DNA of 49,176 nucleotides from M3 sp964637445 (GTDB taxonomy: Bacteria; Bacteroidota; Bacteroidia; Bacteroidales; Muribaculaceae). Numbering within the stretch: the first letter of the stretch is position 1; each line of letters starts with the position of its first letter. The stretch covers positions 1-49,176 of the forward strand of contig CAZWWS010000010.1 in assembly GCA_964637445.1 (NCBI GenBank), written 5' to 3'. Position numbers and translations under genes: made by a program. The notes under the pieces are model-generated. The model worked only from the letters and a program-made list of their open reading frames with translations. It ran no database searches and was not told where the DNA came from. Below are positions 8,478 through 18,068 of this stretch, in pieces.

Positions 8478-11006
8478 TTAGTATGAGAATGTCAGATTAT
8501 CAACCCATAAAGCATTGCCCAACGAAGATGCACTTTTGAGATCATCAGTTGTAACGATTGCAGCAGTTTCTTCAGCAATGGTTCCGGCTGAAGCCGACGA
8601 CGCAAACATTATCTTCAACTTGGCGGCTTTCACACCAAACTGCGAATAGGTCAACGGTAAAGTAAATGCAGTATAGTCTCCCTTCGCAACCAAAGTGGTG
8701 GAGCCACCGGCAATTACCGAGCCATCGCTACTCAACAATTCCACCATCACAATACCTGTATCTGACGATGACGATGTAGCAGAATATTTGTAGAATCCGT
8801 TGAGTGCCGACGGACGCGATGCAAATGCTACACCCTCAGTGTAGGTTTCTGTGTTTGTCGCTGCGGTAAATAAGTATGAGCCCAGGAATAGCTTTCCTGC
8901 AGCACGATATTTTATTGTTGAGGGCTTGTTTTGGCTTGCGCCCCAATTGCTTTCGGTCTTACCCCAGGTAAAATTATATTTGGCAATTTCCACTCCATCA
9001 GTGTCCCATGCCGTATTCACCAACTTCATCGCATACGCACCGCTCTGAATAACGTCTGCCACAATCATCGACGAAGGTTGCATATACCATGTATTTTGGC
9101 GAGAAGCATCCATACAGAATGTTTTACCATTTACCGTAGCCCATCCTTCAGGTGTCGACACCGTAAATGTTTGCTCATTCTGATATGGATTTATCGACAA
9201 TTTCGTTTCGTAATATATACCGCCACAATTGATTTTCACACCATCTATCGTAGTTTCAATATCCTCAAAGCTGCCATTGGGCACATCAAGACGACTCTCG
9301 GTCGTAAACTCTATCGAAGCAGAATAGTCTTCTTCATCAGGCGACGAGATTAATGCCGTTTTCAACGAGTAAGAAGTTGCCGGAGTCAATCCGTCGATTT
9401 CCAAAATGCCCGACTCAGCATCACGCGAAGTGATAGTCACTTTGGCTTCATTAATGTAAATCGATGCATTTGAAATGATTGCAGACAACAATGAAACATT
9501 TTCTGGCGACAACTTGATATATGCCTTGCTTGCAAAAGCATCTACACTCACACTGTAATTTGGAGTTCCACGAAGTATTGTTCCTTCGGCTTTTACCTCT
9601 CCATTATACAATATTCTCACAGGGATATCGGTATTACCTTCCGGTACGGATATTTTCACAGAATAATCTGTCGCTTTATCTACCGACAATATTTCCGCAA
9701 CGCTCCATACACCATAGGTATTACGAGTCTCAATTGTGATTTTTTCTTCGAAATCTTCTCCATTATACGCAATCACCATATCCGACTCATTCACTCCTAT
9801 CTCAGCCTCTGAAACACTTACAATCGACACCTCTATCGGTTTTGTTTCAACCGACAATGTCACAGGCTCATTCACCTTTGTCATCTTATCTTTCACGACA
9901 ATGGTAAACGAAGAAGAGCTATTCCCTTCAATATATTTTATATTCGCAAAGACATCAGAAAAGTCCACTATTGCCATTTGGTCCGGATTTTTCCATAATC
10001 CCGACACTTTCAATCCCAATGCCGAGAAACGCGATTTTTGCATTTCTGTCGCTTGCATCAGATCCACTTCGGTAGGCCAACCTTGCTCTATAAGCGATTG
10101 TGACTGAGTTGTGAGCATCACAGAACTTAAGCCCCCACGTGCCGTAAGCATAAAGCGCACTTTCTCCTTTGGAGCAGAACCTTCAAAAAGCGACAACGCC
10201 GTGCCTGGCGTAAAACCTTCGGCTGTTATCACCGGAGCCGGCGCATTCATCAGTTCATCGCTTAGCTCAATATTTATAGTTTCTGTCTGCAACGTTTCGT
10301 CAAATGAAATCACAAGCACAGCATTTCCGACCTCACCACCATTGACATCGAGCGTGATACGATAATGATGTTGGGCAAGGGCGTTTATTGTAGCCGGTTG
10401 CAATGTTGCTTTTGTGCCATTGGGCTTCGTTACCGACAATGATAACGACACCGTACCGGGACGAAGATATGCCGGACGCACCTCTTCGGCTGGATACGAA
10501 ATATAATTGCCACCGGTAGAGTGCAACTCAGCACTATAATTGGTAAAATAGTTTTTGAACGCATCTGTATAGGTTATTGACACCATCGTATTGGCAAGTT
10601 TTGCCACAATATTTACCTCGGTCGTCTTATCTTCGTACACTGTAAAATCTTGTGAACCGTAATAATAGGGTTTTTCAAACCCCTCATCATCAATGCTCCC
10701 GGAATAAGCCTCCATCGTATAATCTCCAACCTTGAAAGCCTCTTCTGATGGGAACAAATCGACCGACGTCCATGTCTTTTTATACGAACCACTCGCTGAT
10801 GTCAGCGCCAACTTCAAATCTGAAACAGTAGGGGCTGACGCCGAAGAACGTCCTTGCGGATTTTCCGAGCTATAAATCTCGGCATCAAGTCCGATCTGAG
10901 GGACGATGCGCCCCGAGCCGGAACTCATTGGATTCTCGTCAGACGAACAACCCGTAATCACCATTGTTGTCGCCATTAGCGATATCCCAAATAAAAATTT
11001 ACTCAT
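8478..11006 (-). CDS. DUF4493 plus PCMD surface lipoprotein, operon head
   Basis: This 842-residue lipoprotein has its lipobox Cys at residue 20 (VITGC) followed by SSDEN. DUF4493 covers about residues 30-225 (GRIVPQIGLDAEI, KVGDYTMEAYSGS, KLANTMVSITYTD). A long middle of Ig-like repeats spans about 235-590, including a fibronectin-like segment ending in LTPATSYSLKTALIS. A PCMD-like domain fills the last 240 residues (FASRPSALNGFYKYS and ALWVDNLTFSY). It is the first gene of the six-gene unit. The 311 bases upstream give no good minus-strand match to the TAnnTTTG promoter pattern, so its promoter stays undefined and an alternative sigma factor is possible. Confidence 0.9.
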   Translation of the reverse strand: MSKFLFGISLMATTMVITGCSSDENPMSSGSGRIVPQIGLDAEIYSSENPQGRSSASAPTVSDLKLALTSASGSYKKTWTSVDLFPSEEAFKVGDYTMEAYSGSIDDEGFEKPYYYGSQDFTVYEDKTTEVNIVAKLANTMVSITYTDAFKNYFTNYSAELHSTGGNYISYPAEEVRPAYLRPGTVSLSLSVTKPNGTKATLQPATINALAQHHYRITLDVNGGEVGNAVLVISFDETLQTETINIELSDELMNAPAPVITAEGFTPGTALSLFEGSAPKEKVRFMLTARGGLSSVMLTTQSQSLIEQGWPTEVDLMQATEMQKSRFSALGLKVSGLWKNPDQMAIVDFSDVFANIKYIEGNSSSSFTIVVKDKMTKVNEPVTLSVETKPIEVSIVSVSEAEIGVNESDMVIAYNGEDFEEKITIETRNTYGVWSVAEILSVDKATDYSVKISVPEGNTDIPVRILYNGEVKAEGTILRGTPNYSVSVDAFASKAYIKLSPENVSLLSAIISNASIYINEAKVTITSRDAESGILEIDGLTPATSYSLKTALISSPDEEDYSASIEFTTESRLDVPNGSFEDIETTIDGVKINCGGIYYETKLSINPYQNEQTFTVSTPEGWATVNGKTFCMDASRQNTWYMQPSSMIVADVIQSGAYAMKLVNTAWDTDGVEIAKYNFTWGKTESNWGASQNKPSTIKYRAAGKLFLGSYLFTAATNTETYTEGVAFASRPSALNGFYKYSATSSSSDTGIVMVELLSSDGSVIAGGSTTLVAKGDYTAFTLPLTYSQFGVKAAKLKIMFASSASAGTIAEETAAIVTTDDLKSASSLGNALWVDNLTFSY

Positions 11007-11234
11007 ACTTTTTTATTTTGCGTTTTTTACTATTCGAAAGCCTCATTTCAGTCAAACAAATTCTTGACCAAGATATGAAAAATCGCGTAAAGTTACTCAT
11101 TTTTCCTATATTATAGATGTAGCAAAATGCAAAAAAATGTATTTATAGTCAGATTTAATATTTATAGATTTATCACACATTCTTAATGTTCAACGTTTTA
11201 TAACTAAATATGTTTATTAATCCTGTAATTTTAG
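11007..11234. other. Intergenic region between divergent genes, no gene seen
   Basis: This AT-rich stretch separates the minus-strand lipoprotein operon from the plus-strand dehydratase gene. I find no open frame with coding character, no RNA fold and no convincing minus-strand promoter; TAAAGTTA at 11088-11095 (reverse complement TAACTTTA) is the nearest -7 match but lacks a well-spaced upstream element. Confidence 0.5.
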
Positions 11235-11265
11235 TTGCCTTTATGGAAAATTTGTGCTACATTTG
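11235..11265 (+). promoter_or_regulatory. Bacteroidota-type promoter of the dehydratase gene
   Basis: TTG at 11235-11237 and TACATTTG at 11258-11265 are separated by 20 bases. Transcription would start about 45 bases upstream of the ATG at 11318. Confidence 0.7.
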
Positions 11266-11317
11266 CGATACTATTATCCAGAGCAATACCATACATAAAT
11301 AATTACCTATATTAAAA

Positions 11318-13294
11318 ATGCGTCACGATATAGTTGCAAAATTACATCAGTTGGCACTCGTGAGAATGCTATACACTTCACCGGCTCCAAGATGGGCGGT
11401 ACTAATGGCCGATACACTTATTGTAGCGGCTTGTTGCGTCTTAACATTTATATTCAGCAATGAGATTAATGGCACAGGATTAGCCTACTCCCTTACGATA
11501 AAGGCTCTTGTGGTAATTGCCACCTACATTTTGATGAGCCTTTATTTCAAGAGCTATCAATATATCATCCGCCTATCCGTCCTTGAGGATATCTACCGAT
11601 TGGTATTTTTAGTATCGTCATCGTCTATCCTATTGGCGACAGCAAGCATTGTCGTAGGGCTGATTAGCGGCAATCGATATATCAGCATTTGGAATATATT
11701 TATCATCGGTGTATTTTCATTCTCCCTGATGATGTGCATGCGACTCGCCATCAAATATTTGTATGCCTTACTTTCGCGAGCCAAATCCGAGCGCCGACAA
11801 GTCATTGTCCTTGGCTCAGCAATAAACTCATTTGTCCTTGCAAGCGCCTTAAAGACCGAAGTAAATGGTCACTTCAACCCTGTAGCACTTCTCAGTCTTA
11901 ATAACAAAAAAGAAGAACGTTCTATCAATGGTATTCCAATCATTCGCTACAATCCCGACAAGATTAAGGAAATTTTCCAGCAATACGATTGCGACACTCT
12001 ATTATTTCTATCTACACAAATCGAGCTTATCCGCAGCGACTTTTCTGATGCATTCATAAATGCTCATATAAAATTGTTGATGCTCAATCAAGTTGAAGAA
12101 TTTGACACCAACGTAAAAGATATGCCCAACCTTTCGGGTCATGTGAAGTCGATAAATATTGAAGACCTGTTAGGTCGCGAACCGATAAGCCACGACAATC
12201 CTAATATATCACGACTAATCAAAGATCAAGTCGTACTCATCACCGGGGCTGCCGGTTCTATCGGTAGCGAAATCGTAAGACAAACAGCTCAATTTGGTGC
12301 TAAAGAAATCATTCTCGTAGACCAAGCCGAAACGCCGATGCACTATATGCAATTGGAGATGGAAGAAAAATTTCCCGACACAAAGATACACCTCTTTATC
12401 GGCGACATCGCGAACCATCAGCGTATGCGTCGTGCGTTCCAAAAATATCATCCTCGATACGTGTTCCATGCCGCAGCCTATAAGCATGTGCCAATGATGG
12501 AACGAAACCCATCCGAGGCTGTATTGACGAATGTGTTCGGTACAAAAAATCTGGCTGACCTCGCGTTGGAGTATAAGGTAGAGAAGTTTGTAATGATTTC
12601 AACCGACAAAGCTGTCAATCCCACAAATATCATGGGGGCAACAAAACGCCTTGCCGAAATTTATGTGCAGTCGCTATTCCTCGACCGACAGAGCAAGAGC
12701 GACAAGCAAACGACTCAATTTATCACCACTCGATTCGGCAACGTACTTGGCTCTAACGGCTCTGTTATCCCACGCTTCCGCCAACAAATCGAAGAAGGCG
12801 GACCTGTCACCGTCACTCATCGCGACATCATTCGCTACTTTATGACCATACCTGAAGCCTGCTCTCTTGTACTTGAGGCCGGCTGCATGGGACATGGTGG
12901 AGAAATTTATATTTTCGATATGGGCAAGCCCATCAAAATATATGACCTCGCTTGCCGCATGATTTCGCTTGCAGGACTGCGAGTAAATGAAGACATCAAG
13001 ATTGTCGAAACAGGATTGCGTCCCGGCGAAAAGCTATATGAAGAGTTGCTCAACGACAAAGAACGAACATTTGCCACCCACCATCGCAAGATTATGATTG
13101 CAAAGGTTCAGACCTACAAATTTGACGATGTCGTAGACCATTTCATTCAACTCAAAAAACACGCCGAAGTCGGCGATACTCATAGCTTGGTAGTAGAGAT
13201 GAAACATATCATCCCTGAATTTATCAGTCAAAACTCTATTTATTGCGAAGTAGATAAGGAAATCTCCAACGAATCTGCTTTATCAGCCAAATAA
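11318..13294 (+). CDS. Membrane-bound nucleotide-sugar 4,6-dehydratase (WbpM/CapD family)
   Basis: This 658-residue protein has the full-length WbpM/PglF layout. Four membrane helices lie in the first 150 residues, followed by a first Rossmann-like domain (about 160-290) and a C-terminal short-chain dehydratase domain (about 300-600). The NAD-binding loop TGAAGSIGSE is near 310, and STDKAVNPTNIMGATKR near 430-446 carries the Ser-Met-Lys triad of the long subfamily, where Met replaces the usual Tyr. Known members convert UDP-GlcNAc to the 4-keto-6-deoxy sugar that begins bacillosamine, fucosamine or quinovosamine synthesis for capsule, O-antigen or glycoproteins. It stands alone here with its own promoter, with no surrounding capsule cluster. 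Substrate is not settled by sequence. Confidence 0.93.
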   Translation: MRHDIVAKLHQLALVRMLYTSPAPRWAVLMADTLIVAACCVLTFIFSNEINGTGLAYSLTIKALVVIATYILMSLYFKSYQYIIRLSVLEDIYRLVFLVSSSSILLATASIVVGLISGNRYISIWNIFIIGVFSFSLMMCMRLAIKYLYALLSRAKSERRQVIVLGSAINSFVLASALKTEVNGHFNPVALLSLNNKKEERSINGIPIIRYNPDKIKEIFQQYDCDTLLFLSTQIELIRSDFSDAFINAHIKLLMLNQVEEFDTNVKDMPNLSGHVKSINIEDLLGREPISHDNPNISRLIKDQVVLITGAAGSIGSEIVRQTAQFGAKEIILVDQAETPMHYMQLEMEEKFPDTKIHLFIGDIANHQRMRRAFQKYHPRYVFHAAAYKHVPMMERNPSEAVLTNVFGTKNLADLALEYKVEKFVMISTDKAVNPTNIMGATKRLAEIYVQSLFLDRQSKSDKQTTQFITTRFGNVLGSNGSVIPRFRQQIEEGGPVTVTHRDIIRYFMTIPEACSLVLEAGCMGHGGEIYIFDMGKPIKIYDLACRMISLAGLRVNEDIKIVETGLRPGEKLYEELLNDKERTFATHHRKIMIAKVQTYKFDDVVDHFIQLKKHAEVGDTHSLVVEMKHIIPEFISQNSIYCEVDKEISNESALSAK

Positions 13295-13319
13295 AACTCA
13301 CATAACAAAAAAAAACACA

Positions 13320-13967
13320 ATGAAACGAATCATTTCATTACTTATCATCGCAATCGCGCTCAACGCCAATGCGTTCGATTTGAAATCACTCCTTAGCGGG
13401 GCATCCAAAAGCGACACTACTTCTACATCCTCTACATCTTCAAAATTAGGAGCTTTGGGGTCTATGTTGGGGGGACTGATTGCATCTGACAATCTCTCCA
13501 CCTCCGACCTCGTTGGTACATGGAAATACGCCTCCCCCGCAGTATCATTCAAAAGCGATAATTTCCTTCAAAAAGCCGGTGGCGCTGCGGCGGCCGTTGC
13601 CGTAGAAAACAAGTTGGAGCCCTATTATTCAAAAATAGGATTCACTGCACTTGTTCTCACAGTTGAAGCCGACAGCACATTCACCATGAAGTTTAAGCGC
13701 GCCACTCTTACCGGCTCTATCTCAAGAGAAGGCGACAACTTCATATTCAACGTAAAAATCGGAAACAAAATTTCACTCGGTAAGATGACCGCCTATATCA
13801 CCAAGACAGGTTCTTCAATCGACTTGACTTTTGATGTAACAAAATTGGTGGCAATCATGCAAAAAGTGGCGTCAACATCCGGCAACACAACCATTTCTAC
13901 CGTTTCTGAGCTACTCAACAGCTACGATGGTATATGTGCCGGCTATACCCTCAATAAGACGGAATAA
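13320..13967 (+). CDS. Secreted DUF4923-like lipocalin-type protein
   Basis: This 215-residue protein has a cleavable signal peptide (residues 1-18, ending ANA), a low-complexity Ser/Thr segment (about 30-45) and then a beta-rich domain (about 55-215) beginning DLVGTWKYASPAVSFKS, typical of DUF4923 proteins with a lipocalin-like fold. Strands such as ADSTFTMKFKRATLTGSISRE alternate polar and apolar residues. It starts 25 bases after the dehydratase on the same strand, so the two may be cotranscribed, and it ends 8 bases before the convergent glycoside-hydrolase gene. Function is unknown; the family is widespread in Bacteroidales and probably periplasmic or outer-membrane associated. Confidence 0.8.
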   Translation: MKRIISLLIIAIALNANAFDLKSLLSGASKSDTTSTSSTSSKLGALGSMLGGLIASDNLSTSDLVGTWKYASPAVSFKSDNFLQKAGGAAAAVAVENKLEPYYSKIGFTALVLTVEADSTFTMKFKRATLTGSISREGDNFIFNVKIGNKISLGKMTAYITKTGSSIDLTFDVTKLVAIMQKVASTSGNTTISTVSELLNSYDGICAGYTLNKTE

Positions 13968-13975
13968 ACGATTGC

Positions 13976-15469
13976 TCACTTTATCGACCACGAGCCATCT
14001 GCCCGTATCACAAGTTTTTTCTTATAGACCGACTCATTATTGAGTCGGTCTATTGCTGTTACGATGTACGTTCCGGCAGATGGCTCCACAAGATCGTAGC
14101 TACACTCATCGGTTATTGCTATTATCGATTCCGAAAAGTCGATATCCTCATCCATTCCTGGTGGGAAATAGTATACGACATATCGCATCACATCGGTCGT
14201 CTTGTTATGGCGTTTTGCCTTTTTCCAACTCATCGATGTCCCTTCATATTTAAGTCCATCCACCGGCTTGGGTAGTTCGGTGTTTATCCACGGATATGCC
14301 GGAGGCAATGCGTACGACGAATAAAACTCACCGGCTAATGAGTCGGCTATCCCACAATGATTATCAGCCAATATATATCCCCACCACCAGCAAGAGCCTT
14401 GTACCGACTTATGCTCGCGTACCATATTCATTTTATGGCGTAGCTGAGTCGCGTCGGTGGATGGAGCCACATCGCGATACTTCATAGTCCGCTCTACATC
14501 TTGACCGATGAACATGTGCCGTGCATTCGTGTTGCAAGCCCACCAATCGACGAGTACTGAATATGATGCGCGCACATTTTCTATCTCCCAATATACTTGT
14601 GGCATCACATAATCTACCCACCCCATTTCGCTCCAATGGATTACGTCGGCATACAACGCGCTATAATTTTCCATTCCCGACGTTTCACTTCCACGCGGAT
14701 CGTTCGCTTTATTGCGCCATATACCAAACGGACTGATCCCAAATCGTACCCATGGTTTGCAGTTGTGTATCGCATGATAGACTTCTTCCACGAGCATATT
14801 CACGTTTTTACGACGCCAATCCTCTTTTTCCCAACCATTTCCATACTTTTTATATGACTTATCATCAGGGAATGGCTTTTTTGCAATCGGATACGGATAA
14901 AAATAGTCATCGAAATGAATTGCATCAATGTCATATCTCGACACTATATCTTCAACGACCCTAACGATATGCTTTCTATTTTCGGGAATACCGGGATCGA
15001 AATACAGCTTTCCTCCATAATTTACAAATCGCTCAGGATGTTTGTGATATAAATGTCCTCGGGGCAATTGTTCTTTTTTCGATGCAGTGACACGATAAGG
15101 ATTGAGCCACGCGTGTATTTCCATGCCTCGGCTATGGCATTCTGCTACCATAAATTCGAGAGGATCCCACTTCGGGTTAGGAGCTTTACCGATCTTTCCT
15201 GTCAGAAACCTACTCCAAGGCTCAATATCCGACTCATAAAAAGCATCGGCCGACGGACGCACTTGAAATATCACTGCATTTATGCCCGCTTCTTGCAGTC
15301 GGTCGAGCAAATCAGTAAGATATGCCTTATTCTCGTCGGTCGACTGCGTTGCATATTGAGATTGATAGACAGTCTGAAGCCAAGCACCTCGAAATTCCCT
15401 CTTCGGATTTTGAGCCGAGACCCAACAAGCCATCCAAACAAACAATATTATTAATTTAGCACGTTTCAT
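13976..15469 (-). CDS. Secreted family-10-like glycosylhydrolase (GHL10 / DUF187)
   Basis: This 497-residue protein has a signal peptide (residues 1-19, WVSAQ) and a TIM-barrel domain of the GHL10/DUF187 type over about 22-390. Visible family motifs are EFRGAWLQTV near the start, GINAVIFQVRPSADAFY, GMEIHAWLNPYR, YDIDAIHFDDYFYPYP with the acidic HFDDYF centre, and WVDYVMPQVYWE. The last 100 residues form a fibronectin-like beta domain. Related proteins act on cell-wall or capsule glycans, but the substrate of this one cannot be assigned. It is a single-gene unit facing the DUF4923 gene. A 13-bp perfect inverted repeat lies inside the coding region near its 3' end (14024-14053). Confidence 0.9.
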   Translation of the reverse strand: MKRAKLIILFVWMACWVSAQNPKREFRGAWLQTVYQSQYATQSTDENKAYLTDLLDRLQEAGINAVIFQVRPSADAFYESDIEPWSRFLTGKIGKAPNPKWDPLEFMVAECHSRGMEIHAWLNPYRVTASKKEQLPRGHLYHKHPERFVNYGGKLYFDPGIPENRKHIVRVVEDIVSRYDIDAIHFDDYFYPYPIAKKPFPDDKSYKKYGNGWEKEDWRRKNVNMLVEEVYHAIHNCKPWVRFGISPFGIWRNKANDPRGSETSGMENYSALYADVIHWSEMGWVDYVMPQVYWEIENVRASYSVLVDWWACNTNARHMFIGQDVERTMKYRDVAPSTDATQLRHKMNMVREHKSVQGSCWWWGYILADNHCGIADSLAGEFYSSYALPPAYPWINTELPKPVDGLKYEGTSMSWKKAKRHNKTTDVMRYVVYYFPPGMDEDIDFSESIIAITDECSYDLVEPSAGTYIVTAIDRLNNESVYKKKLVIRADGSWSIK

Positions 15470-15608
15470 TTGCCAATTTCTTGCAATTAAGACTGCGAAG
15501 TTAGCAATTTTATTCTATATTATCCGTCCAGAAAGCATTACACCTCAACGCTATGACAAAAAAAGCAACAAAAAAGCATTTATTGATGCAAAAATTTAGC
15601 AAAAGGTA

Positions 15609-15638
15609 TTGCCAATTCAAAAAATAGTCGTACCTTTG
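15609..15638 (+). promoter_or_regulatory. Bacteroidota-type promoter of tRNA-His
   Basis: TTG at 15609-15611 and TACCTTTG at 15631-15638 are separated by 19 bases, directly before the tRNA. Confidence 0.8.
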
Positions 15639-15650
15639 CATCATCAAAAT

Positions 15651-15728
<78 letters not shown>

Positions 15729-15737
15729 TGAGAGAAT

Positions 15738-15775
15738 AGAGTTTGTAAGCAATTACAGACTCTTTTTCTTTTTGT
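15738..15775 (+). terminator. Intrinsic terminator after tRNA-His
   Basis: AGAGTTTGTAA (15738-15748) pairs with TTACAGACTCT (15753-15763), with one G-U pair, followed by a T-rich tract. Confidence 0.8.
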
Positions 15776-15801
15776 ATTAAGCCATATTTATTGTAAATTT
15801 G
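15771..15801 (+). promoter_or_regulatory. Promoter of the GT2 gene
   Basis: TTTG at 15771-15774 and TAAATTTG at 15794-15801 are separated by 19 bases. The promoter begins inside the T-tract of the tRNA-His terminator, so the two units are packed back to back; the start codon is only about 20 bases downstream. Confidence 0.75.
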
Positions 15802-15821
15802 CCATCTCTAAGCCAAACGTG

Positions 15822-16757
15822 ATGAAAAAAGTAACAATCCTTATACCTGCTTACAATGAGGAGCGCTCAATACCAGCTCTCTATGAGGCTTTGCTAAAAT
15901 TGATGGAAACCAATTATGCCTATGATTGGGAGATTCTATTTGTCAACGATGGCAGTCGTGATACAACGCTTGAAGCAATTAAACGCCTTCGCGCGTCTGA
16001 TACACGCATCAACTATGTGAATCTGTCACGCAATTTTGGCAAAGAAAATGCGATGCTTGCAGGATTTGATTATGCAACAGGAGATTGTGTGGTCATAATG
16101 GATGCCGATTTGCAACATCCGCCTACAGTGATACCCGAAATGCTGAGATGGTGGGAAGAAGGATATGAGGATGTGTATGCTCGTCGAAAAGAGCGCGGAA
16201 AAGAATCTCTGTTACGTCGAAAACTTTCGTTAGCTTATTATTCAATGCTTCAGAAAGCATCTCGAATTGATATTCTTCAAAATGTAGGCGATTTCCGACT
16301 GCTTGATCGCCGTTGCATCGAAGCGCTGCGTGGACTGCGCGAAACACAACGATACACCAAAGGCTTATATTGCTGGATAGGTTATCGTAAAAAAGAGGTG
16401 CTTTTTGACCAAGGTGACCGTACCGAAGGTGAGTCATCATTCAATATTTGGCGATTATTTAACTTGGCCGTCGAAGGTATCACGAGTTTCACCACAGCTC
16501 CATTGCGAATGGCCACCGTACTCGGATTTGTTGTATCGATAATTGCATTTCTATATCTCTGCTTTATCATAATCAAAACTATATTTATCGGCGAATCGGT
16601 GCAAGGTTTCCCTACATTGATGATCGTTATGCTCTTTCTTGGCGGAGTACAACTCATATCGCTTGGCATCATAGGAGAATACATCGGACGAATATTCAAT
16701 GAGACAAAAAATCGTCCTGTCTACATTGCAGAATCCTACAACGAAGAAAAGCTCTAA
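15822..16757 (+). CDS. GT2 glycosyltransferase, polyprenyl-phosphate sugar type
   Basis: This roughly 311-residue protein is a GT-A glycosyltransferase of the DPM1/GtrB/ArnC type. The N-terminal domain (1-230) has ILIPAYNEERSIPALYEAL, FVNDGSRDTT and the DADLQHPP segment that carries the metal and nucleotide-binding Asp residues. Two membrane helices follow at about 232-255 and 265-290, as in enzymes that load a sugar onto undecaprenyl phosphate. I prefer the ATG at 15822 over the GTG one codon earlier. The next gene, a multi-pass membrane protein, starts 1 base after the stop, so the pair is an operon. Likely role: making a lipid-linked sugar donor for envelope glycan modification; the sugar is not determined. 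Confidence 0.93.
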   Translation: MKKVTILIPAYNEERSIPALYEALLKLMETNYAYDWEILFVNDGSRDTTLEAIKRLRASDTRINYVNLSRNFGKENAMLAGFDYATGDCVVIMDADLQHPPTVIPEMLRWWEEGYEDVYARRKERGKESLLRRKLSLAYYSMLQKASRIDILQNVGDFRLLDRRCIEALRGLRETQRYTKGLYCWIGYRKKEVLFDQGDRTEGESSFNIWRLFNLAVEGITSFTTAPLRMATVLGFVVSIIAFLYLCFIIIKTIFIGESVQGFPTLMIVMLFLGGVQLISLGIIGEYIGRIFNETKNRPVYIAESYNEEKL

Positions 16758-16758
16758 T

Positions 16759-18024
16759 ATGCACCTATCCTCTCGTACAATCGCATCGATGACACTACTT
16801 TTCATTGTTGCTATCATTGTTGCTATTTTTTCCTATAATTGCATTTGGGCCGGAGACGATATTTTTTATCAATACATCTGCCCAAGTGATGTATATACTT
16901 TTTTCTCCGACTCTCCGCATATTGAAAGTTTCTCTGATATAATCGAATCTCAATACAATCATTATTTTTTGGTAAATGGTCGAGTTGTTGCTCACACATT
17001 AGTACAACTCTATTGCGGATTGTGGGGGCGCACAGCATTTGCCATAACCAACGGCATTGTTTACATTCTATTTATTTTAGGATTTATACGACTCTGCAAT
17101 ATTTCAATTAATAAATTTGCAAGCGTTGCTACCATTACTATGTTAGTAATGATCACTTTTGACACAAAGTACACTCCGTCGTGCCAAATCGGATATATCT
17201 GGATGTTTACGCTTATAGTATGGTGGTTGCTGCTTTTCAGGTCTCAAAAACAGAAACAAATATCTTTTGGCAGATGCTTTATGCTATTTATTGGTAGCAT
17301 TATCGTTGGAAACAGCCAAGAAGCCTTAACAATTGGATTGTGCGGAGCCTTAATTCTTCAATGGATTTTACAGCGAAATTATTTCTCCACTTCTCAAAAG
17401 TGGATGATTGCCGGTTTTTCTATCGGACTCGCATTTTTAATACTCGCACCCTCTACATTCCTTCGCGTACAAAATACATCTGTATATCCCGACCAATTTA
17501 TTATCAATCTGCTAAGAATGCCTATATTCTGGGGGCTATCCTTATTGGTCGGGTGTAATATTCTTCGCAAGCGACTTGACTTAAAAGATTTCTATCGTGA
17601 CAATAAATTATGGGTCAACGCCACCATCATATTATTATTGATGAACGTCTATATTGGAGTTTACGCAAACCGACAATTATTTGGCATTGAGTTTCTCGCA
17701 ATCATAATGATTTATAAGTTTATCGATAAGAAACTTTTTATTCGTGCCATCCCCATATCATTAGCGATACTCTTAATATGTGTTTATTCGACAAAATGGA
17801 TTATCATCACATCTTACCGAGATATGCAATCTGAAATCATAGAAAAATACAACCATAGCACTGATGGCTCAGTTTATATCAACCGAGGCACTGTCATACT
17901 ACATCTATGCCCCTCTCCAAAGTTGAATAGAGACCATTACGAAATCACCATGTTAGAATACTTACTGTCGAAAGAAACAGGGTTCAAGAAAAAAGCAAAA
18001 ATCAATTTTATTGACAGCGAGTAA
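16759..18024 (+). CDS. Multi-pass membrane protein (DUF6056-like, GT-C type)
   Basis: Starting at the ATG at 16759, directly after the GT2 stop, the protein has 421 residues and about nine to eleven predicted membrane helices. The first loop contains AGDDIFYQY and, further on, NHYFLVNGRVVAH. An acidic pair after the first helix followed by an NGR-H segment is a feature I associate with DUF6056 proteins and, loosely, with GT-C glycosyltransferases that use lipid-linked sugar donors. Position after a polyprenyl-phosphate glycosyltransferase fits the model that the GT2 makes the donor and this protein transfers the sugar on the far side of the membrane. That is inference; the protein could also be a flippase-like accessory. 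Confidence 0.82.
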   Translation: MHLSSRTIASMTLLFIVAIIVAIFSYNCIWAGDDIFYQYICPSDVYTFFSDSPHIESFSDIIESQYNHYFLVNGRVVAHTLVQLYCGLWGRTAFAITNGIVYILFILGFIRLCNISINKFASVATITMLVMITFDTKYTPSCQIGYIWMFTLIVWWLLLFRSQKQKQISFGRCFMLFIGSIIVGNSQEALTIGLCGALILQWILQRNYFSTSQKWMIAGFSIGLAFLILAPSTFLRVQNTSVYPDQFIINLLRMPIFWGLSLLVGCNILRKRLDLKDFYRDNKLWVNATIILLLMNVYIGVYANRQLFGIEFLAIIMIYKFIDKKLFIRAIPISLAILLICVYSTKWIIITSYRDMQSEIIEKYNHSTDGSVYINRGTVILHLCPSPKLNRDHYEITMLEYLLSKETGFKKKAKINFIDSE

Positions 18025-18068
18025 TCTATCACCTGAAGTAGACAGCAAGTCGGTTCATCACCACTTTC

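Noticed and set aside
11088..11095. TAAAGTTA as minus-strand promoter of the six-gene lipoprotein operon
   Set aside because: It ends in A rather than G on the minus strand and the nearest TTTG is 27 bases away, too far for the known pattern.
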